Shown here piece by piece: positions 14,704-22,791 of a DNA stretch of 26,163 bases. A program made the position numbers and the translations under genes. Positions within the stretch are counted from its first letter, which is position 1. Every line of letters begins with the position of its first letter. Location of the stretch: IMG/VR virus record IMGVR_UViG_3300021960_000440, positions 1 to 26,163 of that record; one strand, written 5' to 3'. The stretch is from a virus. The notes beneath the pieces are model-generated. The model ran no database searches. It saw only the letters and a program-made list of their open reading frames with translations, and was not told where the DNA came from.

Positions 14704-15013
14704 TTGACTTACTCGTATCATCCAGATATAAGTCATAATTCACCTATCCGCAGGCAAATTATGACAACGCATCATCCGAGTACTGCGTCATACTAACTAA
14801 AAGAGATTGAGATCATACTCACGGAAGCGGTCACCCGGTACTCCCTACTCTAGATTCATGTGGCGGATGCTTGATAATCCCTAGTTAGCGAAATTATCTA
14901 AGCACGTAGGTTGCTTTTTCTCAGAGCCTACATCATTTGGGTTTTAAACCTAATTGATATGCCTTGTCGTCCCGTTCCCAAGTCTACTCTTGGGAGTTCC
15001 ACACGTTGCCGTG
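14704..15013. ncRNA. Candidate structured non-coding RNA (strand undecided)
   Basis: No frame here looks coding. Stem-loops are dense: 14706-14711/14729-14734 with inner stem 14716-14719/14725-14728; 14733-14740/14757-14764 with symmetric CA/CA internal loop and inner CCT/AGG; 14767-14771/14784-14788; 14869-14878/14893-14903 (10 bp, one bulge); 14906-14910/14927-14931; 14937-14943/14947-14953; 14976-14982/14989-14995 (7 bp); 15002-15005/15010-15013. The first three loops each show AUCC (GGAU on the other strand). The CTCG bulge at 14712-14715 is complementary to CGAG in the third loop (14777-14780), a possible pseudoknot. 14821-14880 is 53% GC, against AT-rich genes around. A plus-strand TTGACT-N17-TATAAG (14704-14732) resembles a promoter but overlaps the first hairpin. 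No terminator is visible on either strand, and I recognise no known RNA family. Confidence 0.5.
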
Positions 15014-15054
15014 ATCACCTCATAGGACACAGAATACATCTGCATCAGCGACTG

Positions 15055-15501
15055 TTAAATGTTCTTTAAATCTTCTACTAATATGTTTTTGACGGAGCCG
15101 TTACCTAGTCTAACGTTAACGATCCCATTGTAGTTATCTTCTCTCAACAACACATGTTCTGTAATTTGAAAATACACTTCCATGTAGTTGGTTTCTCCAC
15201 GTGTTTTACAGAGATAGATAATTTCTCTTGTGAATTTATCTTTGCCTAGTTGGTCTATGTCTTTAGTGAGCCTGTCTGACGATCCCCAGTAGTCCTTCCA
15301 ATCTGTTTCAACTGTTGATCTACGTTTGTTCTTTTTGCCTTTTAGAGGTGGTCTCTTCTTTACTGTCCAGAAAAATTTACGACCTACATAGTCATGTCCA
15401 TTTTCTGTATTTGTGATTCTATATACGAACCCATAGTTGTCATTGATATCCTCAGACTCAAAAGGTTTGCCCTGGTAAGTCCAAGGATTATCATACGACA
15501 T
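15055..15501 (-). CDS. GIY-YIG-type nuclease, probable homing endonuclease, 148 aa
   Basis: Residues 23-41 (YGFVYRIT...HDYVGRKF) carry the paired motif of GIY-YIG nucleases, with GFV and YVG as the two signature tripeptides. A Lys/Arg-rich segment (KKRPPLKGKKNKRR) and DWKDYWGSS follow, then GKDKFTREIIYLCKTRGETNY, which contains the expected catalytic-region Arg and Glu. I recall this family as free-standing putative homing endonucleases of T4-like marine phages. The frame extends upstream to 15558, but ATG 15501 (MSYDNPWTYQG) is preferred because the longer start lies deep inside the upstream gene. It still overlaps that gene's stop by 11 bases. It abuts the structured RNA candidate on its 3' side. 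Confidence 0.72.
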   Translation of the reverse strand: MSYDNPWTYQGKPFESEDINDNYGFVYRITNTENGHDYVGRKFFWTVKKRPPLKGKKNKRRSTVETDWKDYWGSSDRLTKDIDQLGKDKFTREIIYLCKTRGETNYMEVYFQITEHVLLREDNYNGIVNVRLGNGSVKNILVEDLKNI

Positions 15502-16198
15502 ATTCTTTCCATATTTCTTTAAGATGCTGGTTGTATAGATAGTCAGCAAATTTTTCATGCCCTTCAGAATCTATTAAATGACCAGTTGACTTAGTTGGAA
15601 TATTATTCTCTTTAGCCCATTTAGGAATACTAAGATCAAATATATTCAGAATATTTTTCTTTTTTTCTAATATTTGATACATTTCAGTTCCAAAAATATA
15701 ATTTAAATTTGTCATACTATTTTCGTTTGGTGCTCCAGAAAAAATAAAGTAAGGAACATTAAGATTTTCTAATGTATTAACAAACATAAAAAATCTAGAA
15801 TAAAAACGAGCCCACATTGTGTTTACATCTTCTTCAACAAATTCTTCAACCTGCTTGTCAGTTAGTTGTGAGCGATCTAAATATTCTCGAGTAACTAGTC
15901 TACAGTTAGGATCTCCATTTTGAAATCTTTCTACTACATCTTTATCAGTAGATTCTGGTGCCCATAATTCTTCTCGACCAACAAAACTTAATGCTAATAA
16001 CACAAAAATATTTTGTCTTTGAGTACGTTTTAATTTAATGATATCCTCAATGGTAGATCTATATAATCTGTCATTTGAAGATCCTCGTACTGCTCGGTTT
16101 ATTAATGATCCGTTGAGTTTTTTATGTAAAAAAATAGGGTAAACGGAAAAATCGTCATGATGTTCTGTATAACTGTCCCCGTTTACATATAAAATCAT
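15491..16198 (-). CDS. SGNH/GDSL-hydrolase-like protein, 235 aa
   Basis: The N-terminus MILYVNGDSYTEHH has the GDS motif with Ser9 as probable nucleophile. RGSSNDRLY (residues 38-46) supplies the Gly and Asn positions of the oxyanion hole, and D210-x-x-G-H214 fits the C-terminal Asp-His pair. These are the SGNH blocks I, II/III and V, suggesting an esterase or acyl hydrolase, though no substrate can be read. It begins immediately after the TAA of the 59-aa gene (TAAATG), with no SD of its own, so it is probably coupled. It is a distant relative of the 22078-22791 product, which begins NGCSFTYG. Confidence 0.7.
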   Translation of the reverse strand: MILYVNGDSYTEHHDDFSVYPIFLHKKLNGSLINRAVRGSSNDRLYRSTIEDIIKLKRTQRQNIFVLLALSFVGREELWAPESTDKDVVERFQNGDPNCRLVTREYLDRSQLTDKQVEEFVEEDVNTMWARFYSRFFMFVNTLENLNVPYFIFSGAPNENSMTNLNYIFGTEMYQILEKKKNILNIFDLSIPKWAKENNIPTKSTGHLIDSEGHEKFADYLYNQHLKEIWKEYVV

Positions 16199-16378
16199 TT
16201 ACATTGAGTTCTTTTTGTCTTGAATCTCTGCTCTGCGTGCCTTGGCCAATTTACCTAGTTCACCTAATGCCTTACGGGCTCTTGCGGCCGCGGCTTTAAC
16301 ACCTTTGCCATCAAATACTTCTGCTTCTGCTACATAAGCATTAAATTGTTCTACGATTTGTTCATGGATTGTTGCCAT
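16199..16378 (-). CDS. Small basic, Ala/Lys/Arg-rich protein, 59 aa
   Basis: ATG 16378 has AAGGAAA at SD distance and the frame ends at TAA 16199. The product begins MATIHEQIVEQFNAYVAEAE and continues into a basic helix, AAARARKALGELGKLAKARR. From memory, marine T4-like phages share a small protein with the K-G-V-K-A-[AS]-A-x-R-A-R-K-A-L-x-E-L pattern, sometimes labelled histone-like. A nucleic-acid-binding role is plausible but not shown. It lies 21 bases downstream of the 61-aa basic gene and is joined end to end with the SGNH-like gene. Confidence 0.75.
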   Translation of the reverse strand: MATIHEQIVEQFNAYVAEAEVFDGKGVKAAAARARKALGELGKLAKARRAEIQDKKNSM

Positions 16379-16399
16379 TTTATTATTTCCTTATTGAAA

Positions 16400-16585
16400 T
16401 TAAACTACTGAAAATCGTCTTTCTATCTCTCGACGATATTTTGCTTTTTCTTTGTTACGCTGTGCTTTTTCAACAGCCTCTTCTAAACGAGCCTTGCTCC
16501 AACCTTTGATACGCGGTTTTTCGTTTTTAGTAAAGTTTGGATTTGCTTTACGTTTACCTGGGTGTACTCTTGCTGGACCTGCCAT
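16400..16585 (-). CDS. Small very basic protein, 61 aa
   Basis: ATG 16585 has a very good SD (AAGGAG). The product is about one third Lys/Arg (GKRKANPNFTKNEKPR, then EKAQRNKEKAKYRREIERR), with a helical C-terminal half and no Cys. I do not recognise it. High charge suggests RNA or DNA binding. It is preceded by a 57-base gap that contains a TTAAC/GTTAA inverted repeat at about 16609-16622, and it is the first of a pair of small basic genes. Confidence 0.65.
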   Translation of the reverse strand: MAGPARVHPGKRKANPNFTKNEKPRIKGWSKARLEEAVEKAQRNKEKAKYRREIERRFSVV

Positions 16586-16642
16586 TGTGTTCTCCTTGTT
16601 TCAATATTTAACACCGGTTAACGCCATGGAAAAATTTCTATA

Positions 16643-17221
16643 TCAATAATCTAAATTACAGTATAAAGTTACTTCTTCAATGACAGTATTATTAGCAGTA
16701 TTAGTTGTATAATTTATAAAATCAATGATATCCTTTGTTTGTATACCGTTACCTGTCCAGTTATCACGAGAACGTGATAATTCAGTGTCAAGCCTGTCAG
16801 GACTGATCAATGTAGTCCTAAATTTGACTTTGTTGTCCTTAAAGGCACGAGTGCATTGTTGACTAGCGTGTCTCAATGCTGACTTGGCTATCCTGTAGGT
16901 TTCCCAATCAGGCTCCGGAGCAACTATTGACTTCTCGCCAATACTGCCTATGTTAAATATCCAACCTGTTTTGTTGTGTTCACGCCATTGCTTGTATACT
17001 TCTAGCAGTAAGTTGACTTGGCCAAAGTTAGCCCAGTCTTCTTGTGGGGGACCATCAAATGCGTTGTTGATAAAGACATCATATTCCAAACTTTTCTCTG
17101 CTATTGCTTGGATGTCCTTGGTAATGTCAAAGCCTGACTGTCTACTTATGCCATCAGCAGACATTTTGTTAACAATGTCTAGGCCTAGGCCCCTATTTCC
17201 GCCTGTTACTAATATTTTCAT
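16643..17221 (-). CDS. Short-chain dehydrogenase/reductase, 192 aa
   Basis: The Rossmann motif TGGNRGLG spans residues 6-13, NNA residues 52-54, the catalytic Ser is S93 in NIGSIG, and Y109-x-x-x-K113 is intact. All elements of a classical NAD(P)-dependent SDR are therefore present, in a protein shorter than the usual 250 residues. Its ATG overlaps the stop of the SPASM radical SAM gene by ATGA, so the two are made together. That suggests it oxidises or reduces the product or substrate of the radical SAM enzymes. The substrate is unknown. Confidence 0.85.
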   Translation of the reverse strand: MKILVTGGNRGLGLDIVNKMSADGISRQSGFDITKDIQAIAEKSLEYDVFINNAFDGPPQEDWANFGQVNLLLEVYKQWREHNKTGWIFNIGSIGEKSIVAPEPDWETYRIAKSALRHASQQCTRAFKDNKVKFRTTLISPDRLDTELSRSRDNWTGNGIQTKDIIDFINYTTNTANNTVIEEVTLYCNLDY

Positions 17222-18324
17222 CTAGTTTGATCCCATACTTTTGTAAATTGTTTACCACAAGTCATAGCACACTCAAAAATTCTTTCTCTACTAGTCCAAC
17301 TTGTAACCAAGTCTGACCAGAAAGGATTTTTAAATATGTCTTCTATAGTATAATTGTGTATATCTAGATTGTCAAGCCCATACTGTTCTAAAAATGTTCT
17401 TACTTGATTCTTTCCGTCTACAGTGTGTCCTTTGTTAGCACCTGGCAGTGTTCCGTCCCTAAACCTAGCATCATAGAGGTTGTGATTAAAGAAGTTACAG
17501 GGCAATATAACACCTTGTGCGTTCATAGCAACTTTTTTACCGTGTAGGCTATCACAATGTATGTCCGTGGTCTTAAAGTATTGCTGTAGGTCGTTATACT
17601 GCTTCTTAAGTTGAGGTAACTTAACGACACTTTGATTGCGCCACTCCTCACTCTCTGGTGGTTCCAATGTATATTCAACCTCTCCCTGCATATTCTTAAC
17701 AGGCCAATGATCTAATTCACGCTCCTCACCATGATGGAAGAAACGACCAGTCTTACGAGCAAGAAACTTAAAGAAGCCCATGTCGTTGGCAATCTGTTCT
17801 GCTTCACTGACCTGATGTTCGTTGTGTTTGAACACGATCATTTGCCACATAGCACGGCCGCCTGCATTAATAAATGCTTCTGCGTTCTCTATGACCTTGT
17901 CATAGTCTACGTTCTTGCGATATAGGTGCAGAGTATCTTTAAGACCATCCAGGCCAAAGTCTACTTGACCATAGCCATTCATTATCTCAGCCATCTCGTG
18001 CCAGTATGCAGGATTATGGGCACCACCATTGGTATGCACATACAACCACAGTGTGGGATTCTTACGACGGAAGTCTTTCAGTATGTCCAGGAACTCTGGA
18101 TGCACTATGGGGTCACCATAACTGCCACAGAAGAATACCTGTCTCAGTCTACTACATAGTTTAGGTGTAAATGCACGATCAATCACATCACGTTCCAAGT
18201 GAACTAAGTCCATGTAGGGATTTAACTTGCCACCTAGATCGTTGCGAGGACACTGTGGGCAACTGGCATTACAGTATGTTGTAATCTCTAGTTGATACTC
18301 GTCTATTGTAGTGTAATCAAACAT
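17218..18324 (-). CDS. Radical SAM protein with SPASM-like C-terminal cysteines, 368 aa
   Basis: C18-x3-C22-x2-C25 (in TTYCNASCPQCPRN) is the radical SAM iron-sulfur motif. GSYGDP (68-72) stands at the GGE position and VHTNGG at the next strand. C-terminal C257, C276, C352 and C356 could bind an auxiliary cluster as in SPASM or twitch domains. Such proteins commonly modify peptides, nucleotides or sugars. The start overlaps the end of the 170-aa gene by 8 bases and the stop overlaps the SDR start, so the cassette is tightly coupled. Confidence 0.88.
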   Translation of the reverse strand: MFDYTTIDEYQLEITTYCNASCPQCPRNDLGGKLNPYMDLVHLERDVIDRAFTPKLCSRLRQVFFCGSYGDPIVHPEFLDILKDFRRKNPTLWLYVHTNGGAHNPAYWHEMAEIMNGYGQVDFGLDGLKDTLHLYRKNVDYDKVIENAEAFINAGGRAMWQMIVFKHNEHQVSEAEQIANDMGFFKFLARKTGRFFHHGEERELDHWPVKNMQGEVEYTLEPPESEEWRNQSVVKLPQLKKQYNDLQQYFKTTDIHCDSLHGKKVAMNAQGVILPCNFFNHNLYDARFRDGTLPGANKGHTVDGKNQVRTFLEQYGLDNLDIHNYTIEDIFKNPFWSDLVTSWTSRERIFECAMTCGKQFTKVWDQTR

Positions 18325-18829
18325 CAGGTAGATCCTTAAAGAAGTTTTTTGACTCCTCTAGTATTTCTTTATTGGTTTTAAAAATAGTTCCTTCTAGTCT
18401 AGGACCCGACTTTCTCTTTGCTATCAACCACTGTGCCGCGGGACTGGCAAAATCAAGAGCCCACGTGCCATTGTGTCCTAGATATAGATTTGGCGATATA
18501 AACACTGGTTCGTTATCTGCCCTGTGCATGTATACCGGATAAAATTTACCTTCCCACAATTCTTGTTTTAGTTCCACATGATCCATCTTAATTTCTTTGA
18601 TTTCTATATGTTTATCAACAACTATGTTCCCATCCTCAACAATGTGATCATGTTTGCTCTTACCGTAGTGTATGATCTTTAACACGTGGCTACCATTGTC
18701 AATGTGGAAGTCAAAATGGAATTCTTCTTCAGCAAGACCTTCGTGGAGAACTAGATAGTCATCAATTACTATCCTTATCAACGGATCGCCCAATGTTCTC
18801 TCTACGGCAAATTTTAGATCTAAGATCAA
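18317..18829 (-). CDS. Unknown protein between two radical SAM genes, 170 aa
   Basis: I do not recognise a catalytic motif. The product starts MILDLKFAVERTLGDPLIRI and reads as a beta-rich domain. A D-G-N-I-V-x-D-K-x-I-E-I-K-E-I repeat lies near residues 65-80, and NLYLGHNGTWALDF near residues 112-125 recalls conserved unknowns in marine phages. It overlaps both neighbours (ATGA at 18826-18829; 8 bases at 18317-18324). Being locked between two radical SAM enzymes, it may be a substrate carrier, a substrate-recognition subunit or a binding protein. Five or more His residues in the first half might bind metal, but no fixed motif is seen. Confidence 0.75.
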   Translation of the reverse strand: MILDLKFAVERTLGDPLIRIVIDDYLVLHEGLAEEEFHFDFHIDNGSHVLKIIHYGKSKHDHIVEDGNIVVDKHIEIKEIKMDHVELKQELWEGKFYPVYMHRADNEPVFISPNLYLGHNGTWALDFASPAAQWLIAKRKSGPRLEGTIFKTNKEILEESKNFFKDLPDV

Positions 18830-20316
18830 TGTATCACTCCTATCAATCTTCTTTGATACTTGTCCATCATGATCTTCATTTGATCATCACCCTTCCAGAA
18901 TGTGTATCCTAGATCAACAGCATGTTCCTGTGCTTTGATCCTACGCATAATCCTTTCTTTGTAGGTCAATGATTCGTTACCTCGGGCTATCCAATGAGTG
19001 CCTTTTGGTCGCTTGCCATCTACACCAATAATGTTCAATGTCTCTGGTTTTTCATACATTTCTGTGCCTTCTTCCATAGTCAGTGTAGTTCCAAGATTAA
19101 CACCGATCACAGTTCCATCGGCTACATAGCGTTGGTATTTGGTCAGCATGTCTAAAGTTTCTTGGAAATCTTCTTCTGTTTCTGTAGGAAAGCCAACTAT
19201 AACTAGGAAGTATACCTGTATGTTCCACTTGCTGTATTGTTCCATGTTGTAGTCTAGATCGGCACCAGTAAACCCCTTCTTCATGTGTTCTCGCACACGA
19301 TCACTGCCTGATTCTACACCAATGACCATAGTCTCTGCGCCACCTCGGCCCATTAGTTCAAAGTCCTTGGGTTTAAAATGCTTCTCAGAATACACGATGG
19401 CATGGCTACTGTAACGGAAATATCTATCAGGCAAACCATGTTTCTCGTAGTAGTCTACCAATGCCTGATTGAATATCCTGAAGTCCTTTGGACTGCCGTT
19501 GCACAGTGCATCATGGAAGAAGTAATGTCTAACATTATATTTTTCATAGTAATGTATCATTTCATCTGCCAATTGCTGTCCGGTCTTAAATCTAAATCCA
19601 CCCTGCATATTGGGTATGTCACAGAACACGCATTTACGCAGACAACCTCTACTGGTCTCCATTGGTAACACACCATCCTCATAGCCACTTTGATATTTGT
19701 TGATGTCAAAGTCATCAAAGTCCATGTATGGGTGTTCCTTGACTTCACTGCGTTCTGCAAGGATGTCTGTGTCTATGCCCTGGACATCATAGTTTCCCTT
19801 GATGATCTCTGGTATGGTCGTTTCGGCTTCTCCTCTGATCCAATGATCTATTAGATTCTTTTCTTTGAGATAGTGTGCAAACGTTGGTTTGGTTGAGAAA
19901 GATCCATTCTCTTCCTTGATCAATCCCTGCCCGCCTATTATCACCTCAACAGTTGATCCATTACGTAAGCGTGTTAGAAAGTATTCGGTAAACTTCTGTG
20001 CCTGCCAGGAAAACACACTAAGGAACAGCAATCTTGGATCGAGTTCTTTGATCCTCTCGATCCATTTCTGACAGAACGAATCTAGTGCCGAGTCCTCTGA
20101 TTCAGTTAAAGTTTTTGACTCAATGAATAGAAAATCATCAATTGCCGTAAAGATAGCATCATCTACAGAATCTTTAAACTCCGTGAAGAAGTCTAGGTTA
20201 AGATCTAATATCCGGCTTTGTTTGTTGTGTTGGTTAAAGATTCCTTTGATGATCGCAGGAGCGGCCGCAGGCCTAACAGGTGCTACCCTAGGTACAGATA
20301 GTATTACTGCGTCCAT
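18826..20316 (-). CDS. B12-binding-type radical SAM protein, 496 aa
   Basis: Residues 1-165 resemble the N-terminal cobalamin-binding Rossmann-like region of class B radical SAM enzymes: ILDLNLDFF, FLSVFSWQ and EVIIGGQG. RGEAE at 161-165 is the typical link to the radical SAM core. The core has C225-x3-C229-x2-C232 in SRGCLRKCVFCDIP. Class hallmarks GVESGSDRV, and VGFPTETEEDF follow. Members often methylate unactivated carbons or do ring rearrangements; I see no clear D-x-H-x-x-G, so cobalamin binding is unproven. The start overlaps the gp46 stop (TAATG) by one base, which is an unusual partner for a recombination nuclease gene. Confidence 0.85.
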   Translation of the reverse strand: MDAVILSVPRVAPVRPAAAPAIIKGIFNQHNKQSRILDLNLDFFTEFKDSVDDAIFTAIDDFLFIESKTLTESEDSALDSFCQKWIERIKELDPRLLFLSVFSWQAQKFTEYFLTRLRNGSTVEVIIGGQGLIKEENGSFSTKPTFAHYLKEKNLIDHWIRGEAETTIPEIIKGNYDVQGIDTDILAERSEVKEHPYMDFDDFDINKYQSGYEDGVLPMETSRGCLRKCVFCDIPNMQGGFRFKTGQQLADEMIHYYEKYNVRHYFFHDALCNGSPKDFRIFNQALVDYYEKHGLPDRYFRYSSHAIVYSEKHFKPKDFELMGRGGAETMVIGVESGSDRVREHMKKGFTGADLDYNMEQYSKWNIQVYFLVIVGFPTETEEDFQETLDMLTKYQRYVADGTVIGVNLGTTLTMEEGTEMYEKPETLNIIGVDGKRPKGTHWIARGNESLTYKERIMRRIKAQEHAVDLGYTFWKGDDQMKIMMDKYQRRLIGVIH

Positions 20317-22085
20317 TATACAGTGTCCACATCAGTGTCATACATTGTAAATCCGTTTTCTTTGATTACTGTCATAATGTTATTTACACGACCTGCTAGT
20401 TCATCTCTGTGTGATACTAACCAAATTGATTTGTTATGCTCACGAGCCATTTTCTTAAGTATAGCCATAGCATTTTCAACACCACTAGCATCCATACCTG
20501 AGTCAACTAACTCGTCAATAAACAATAAATTGATTGGTTGATATAGGCTTTCCCAAACATCACGGAATGCCCAACTTAAACTTAATATAAGTCTATTACG
20601 CTCACCTCTTGATAAATTATCAAAGTCTAAATCTCTACCTAGTTCAGTAATCTCCACAGAAAGGTCATTTAAGAAAGTGACTGTATGTGGCAAACCTATC
20701 CTGTCAAGGTACTGACCTAGGCGAGCATTTAGATAACTTAGATTCTGATCAATGATACGTTTTCTAACAAAACTATCTTTATTGGTCAGAAGTTTATATA
20801 AAAAGTCTTGGTGTTCTTGTACACGTTTGTATTCGTTAATAGGTCCATAGTTAATTTCTTCTTCACTTTGCTGTTCCATTTCAGCAATTTGTTCATGATA
20901 TGGATCTTCTTCTTTTTGTTTAGCAGTTAACTGTAGTTCTAGATTACCAAGACTGGATCTATGATGAATAGCATCTTCTTCCTTAGAGTAAAATGTCTTA
21001 GGACGATCACCTGGATCACCTAGTTCTTCTAAAGCACTAACTAGTTCTTGATAAGTTTCTAAATGTTTAGCATGTTCTTGTTCAGCATCTTTAAGACTTG
21101 CTTCTTTAGCGGCCAACAACTCGTCATGTTTGTCATCATGTACATCTTGTCCACAAGCATGACATTTATGTTCACGTAGACTTTCTACATCTCCAGCAAG
21201 GTTTTCAATCGCTGACTCTTCACGTTTGTAGTCACGCTCTGCCTGTTTGATTGCTTTTTCAACTTGTTCACGAGCGACCACAGTTTCATTCCACTTGGCT
21301 AAATCTTTGTGTAACTTAATCTCTTCGTCAATGTCTATCTTTTGTAATTCTTCTAGTGCAGTTTTAATTTCATTGACATCATCTTCGTGCTTCTTAATCC
21401 ATAACGTCTGTCTACGTTTAATACTGTCAACTTGTTCTTTCATTTTAGCATTTGAATCTTGTACTGCTTTAATTTTATATTCTTCTTCTTTGATAGCATC
21501 ACGTATACGTTTTTGTTCTTCTTTTAACGCATCTGCTTTTTCTGATAATACAGTGATACCCAATAACTGTTCAATTATGGCACGCTGATCATTAGGTTTA
21601 AGTGCTAGGAAAGGTTCTGTGTAGGTGTTAAGAGCCACAACGTGCTTGAACATTTCGTGTTTCATGTTAAGCAGTCGTTCTATTTCTGCCTGTGTTTCAC
21701 GACTATCACCTTGAGCATTGTCTTCTGCTTCTTTTTCTTCTCCACCTATGTAGAATTTTAATATGTTAGGTTTACGTCCACGTTCTATTTTATAGTCAAT
21801 ACCGTTGTGTTGAAAATCCACAGTGACAATCATGGCCTTAGCGTTAGTTTTGTTAACTAGATTATCTCTCCTGATATTAGTTAGTGCTACACCATAAAAT
21901 GCGTATGAAAGGGCGTTGATGATAGTGGTCTTACCAGTTCCGTTACGGGCGCCACTATCATCGCCTCCAAGGTCTATATTCTTGCCTAATACCAAGGTGA
22001 GGTCATCGCGATCAAACGCTACTGCTTGTGTTGAATTACCAACACTCATAAAGTTCTTAACTGTGAGGTTCTTTATTTTAAACAT
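20316..22085 (-). CDS. gp46: Recombination endonuclease subunit gp46 (Rad50/SbcC-like), 589 aa
   Basis: ATG 22085 is chosen over a TTG at 22097 because it gives the family N-terminus (MFKIKNLTVKNFMSVGN). Walker A is GARNGTGKT (residues 45-53). A long coiled coil reaches the zinc-hook C308-H-A-C311. The return coil is followed by the ABC signature LSRGE (491-495), Walker B LLFIDE (520-525) and a switch His near WLVSHRDEL. All parts of a phage Rad50-type ATPase are thus present. With gp47 it processes double-strand ends for recombination-dependent replication. T4 gp46 has 560 residues. An SGNH-like gene separates it from 47, with an 8-base overlap at 22078-22085. Confidence 0.97.
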   Translation of the reverse strand: MFKIKNLTVKNFMSVGNSTQAVAFDRDDLTLVLGKNIDLGGDDSGARNGTGKTTIINALSYAFYGVALTNIRRDNLVNKTNAKAMIVTVDFQHNGIDYKIERGRKPNILKFYIGGEEKEAEDNAQGDSRETQAEIERLLNMKHEMFKHVVALNTYTEPFLALKPNDQRAIIEQLLGITVLSEKADALKEEQKRIRDAIKEEEYKIKAVQDSNAKMKEQVDSIKRRQTLWIKKHEDDVNEIKTALEELQKIDIDEEIKLHKDLAKWNETVVAREQVEKAIKQAERDYKREESAIENLAGDVESLREHKCHACGQDVHDDKHDELLAAKEASLKDAEQEHAKHLETYQELVSALEELGDPGDRPKTFYSKEEDAIHHRSSLGNLELQLTAKQKEEDPYHEQIAEMEQQSEEEINYGPINEYKRVQEHQDFLYKLLTNKDSFVRKRIIDQNLSYLNARLGQYLDRIGLPHTVTFLNDLSVEITELGRDLDFDNLSRGERNRLILSLSWAFRDVWESLYQPINLLFIDELVDSGMDASGVENAMAILKKMAREHNKSIWLVSHRDELAGRVNNIMTVIKENGFTMYDTDVDTV

Positions 22086-22791
22086 GTAAATGATCAATAA
22101 TTAAATTACTAAGGTGCTTGTGGCCTTGTTCTAATATATGTCCACCAGGACCAACACTAAATGATGTACACAGATCTGTAATATAAAAGTCATTCCATTT
22201 ATAAAACTTAGATATGTCTATTAAACTTATATAATACTGTATTTCGTTGTATTCGTCACTGATTTGTTCGTCGTTCATTGAATCAAAATTGATTAAATGT
22301 TTAACTGAACCTAAAAACAATTCTTCAGGCGCTAACCACAGAGATAAATTATTTGGCATAGTATTAATCATGAGATAGTTTTTATCTTGTAATATCAACT
22401 GTAATTGAATTATTTGCTGTAGCCAAAGTTTAAAAGAAAACAATTCATTATACCAATGCTTGTATAAAGTTGCTCCCCAATCTCGATAAAACGATTCTTT
22501 AGCATACAGCCCGCCTTCCATGCGGCTATTAAAATCAATTTCAAAATTATTTTCGCTTTTGTAAAATGTAAATCTAGAATAATCAGTCCAGGCAATCAGA
22601 TATAAATCATAATCATCATGAGTATCTTTAACAGTGTGATATACAGTACGCTGGTTGGTACCCCCTGGCGTAGCACGATTCACTAGAGTTCCTCCTAGAT
22701 GGTTGCTAATTAACCTTGGCCATGCACTTTCTTGCGGTGACTCCAATTCATGACCGTAGGTAAAACTACACCCATTCGCATATATTTTCAA
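22078..22791 (-). CDS. SGNH-like protein between genes 47 and 46, 237 aa (TTG start)
   Basis: The frame begins at TTG 22791 directly after the gp47 TAA (TAATTG). No ATG lies near, and the family N-terminus M-K-I-[YF]-x-N-G-C-S-F-T-x-G is complete only from this TTG, so the TTG start is supported. GCSFT (7-11) replaces the usual GDS. GGTNQRT (43-49) fits the block with Gly/Asn, and GGHILEQGHKHL near the C-terminus fits the final His block. Trp and Tyr are abundant in the middle. Similar genes of the NGCSFTYG type occur in marine T4-like phages and are of unknown role. Overlap with gp46 ensures co-translation. Confidence 0.75.
   Translation of the reverse strand: MKIYANGCSFTYGHELESPQESAWPRLISNHLGGTLVNRATPGGTNQRTVYHTVKDTHDDYDLYLIAWTDYSRFTFYKSENNFEIDFNSRMEGGLYAKESFYRDWGATLYKHWYNELFSFKLWLQQIIQLQLILQDKNYLMINTMPNNLSLWLAPEELFLGSVKHLINFDSMNDEQISDEYNEIQYYISLIDISKFYKWNDFYITDLCTSFSVGPGGHILEQGHKHLSNLIIDHLHV

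Noticed and set aside
14668-15054. tRNA, tmRNA or group I intron in the gene-free block
   Set aside because: No cloverleaf with a GTTC-type T-loop and 7-bp acceptor, no tag frame and no intron core motif could be found by eye. The flanking genes are not halves of one gene. A covariance-model search would be needed to exclude a divergent form.
16586-16642. Eight-codon frame (MALTGVKY) upstream of the 61-aa gene
   Set aside because: No SD and no conserved context, so chance is likely.
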